Shown: positions 5,655 to 5,713 of the stretch, in pieces
How positions within the stretch are numbered: position 1 is the stretch's first letter
Layout: each line of letters starts with the position of its first letter
Assembly: GCA_964405325.1 (NCBI GenBank)
Contig: CAYONM010000236.1
Span: 1-5,713, forward strand
DNA: 5,713 nt
Origin: CAYONM01 sp964405325
GTDB lineage: Bacteria > Planctomycetota > UBA11346
Reading direction: 5' to 3'
Translations under genes and position numbers: made by a program
Notes under the pieces: model-generated
Seen by the model: only the letters and a program-made list of their open reading frames with translations
Database searches by the model: none
What the model was told of the DNA's origin: nothing

Positions 5655-5713
5655 GAGCGGTAAGGGTGCGGAAAGAAATAAAGGTAGCAGATCGCGCAGA
5701 GATTTTGTCGATC
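5655..5713. repeat. MITE-like palindromic repeat, copy B (cut by window end)
   Basis: The last 59 bases begin GAGCGGTAAGGG, as does the start of the window, then continue as the reverse complement of the right arm of copy A. Bases 5663-5682 match the complement of 148-167 without mismatch, and 5688-5713 match the complement of 117-142. The short stretch between (5683-5687) differs. Only one arm is visible; the centre and the other arm must lie beyond the window. Relative to copy A it is inverted, so the genes between are bracketed by inverted copies. Confidence 0.85.

Overview
The window reads as chromosomal DNA of a GC-rich proteobacterium, most likely a gammaproteobacterium. The basis is a full-length HrpB-type DExH helicase, a typical LTAC lipobox lipoprotein, and strong CTG/GCC codon preference. 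I cannot name a genus from the sequence alone. No tRNA, rRNA, CRISPR array, transposase or phage structural gene is visible.

Layout: (1) Positions 1-170 hold a short imperfect palindromic, MITE-like repeat (element A) without a coding region. (2) Positions 171-358 are a leader rich in inverted repeats in front of gene 1. (3) Gene 1 (359-1522, +) encodes a 387-residue protein with four tandem XRE-like helix-turn-helix modules and an acidic/helical tail; I do not recognise it as a named regulator. (4) Positions 1516-1621 hold three consecutive dyad structures, the last being a good Rho-independent terminator. (5) Positions 1622-1975 are about 350 bases without a convincing gene, but with direct repeats, one more hairpin and two tiny minus-strand ORFs carrying Shine-Dalgarno-like starts. 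(6) On the minus strand a lipoprotein gene (4458-5516) is followed after 19 bases by hrpB (1976-4438); they probably form a two-gene transcription unit. (7) Positions 5655-5713 are the start of a second copy of the same repeat (element B), in inverted orientation to A and cut by the window edge.

The genes therefore converge: the regulator runs rightward, the lipoprotein-hrpB unit runs leftward, and the two units meet in the 1523-1975 intergenic region. The whole block is bracketed by inverted copies of one palindromic repeat. At both inner repeat edges a GATAAT hexamer lies at exactly the same offset and faces inward, which suggests that the repeats may supply promoter elements to the genes they flank.

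hrpB and the lipoprotein look like ordinary chromosomal genes. The parts most worth a second look are the four-module HTH protein with its dyad-rich flanks, the repeat pair, and the unexplained 1622-1975 stretch. I see no proof of a new multi-gene system.
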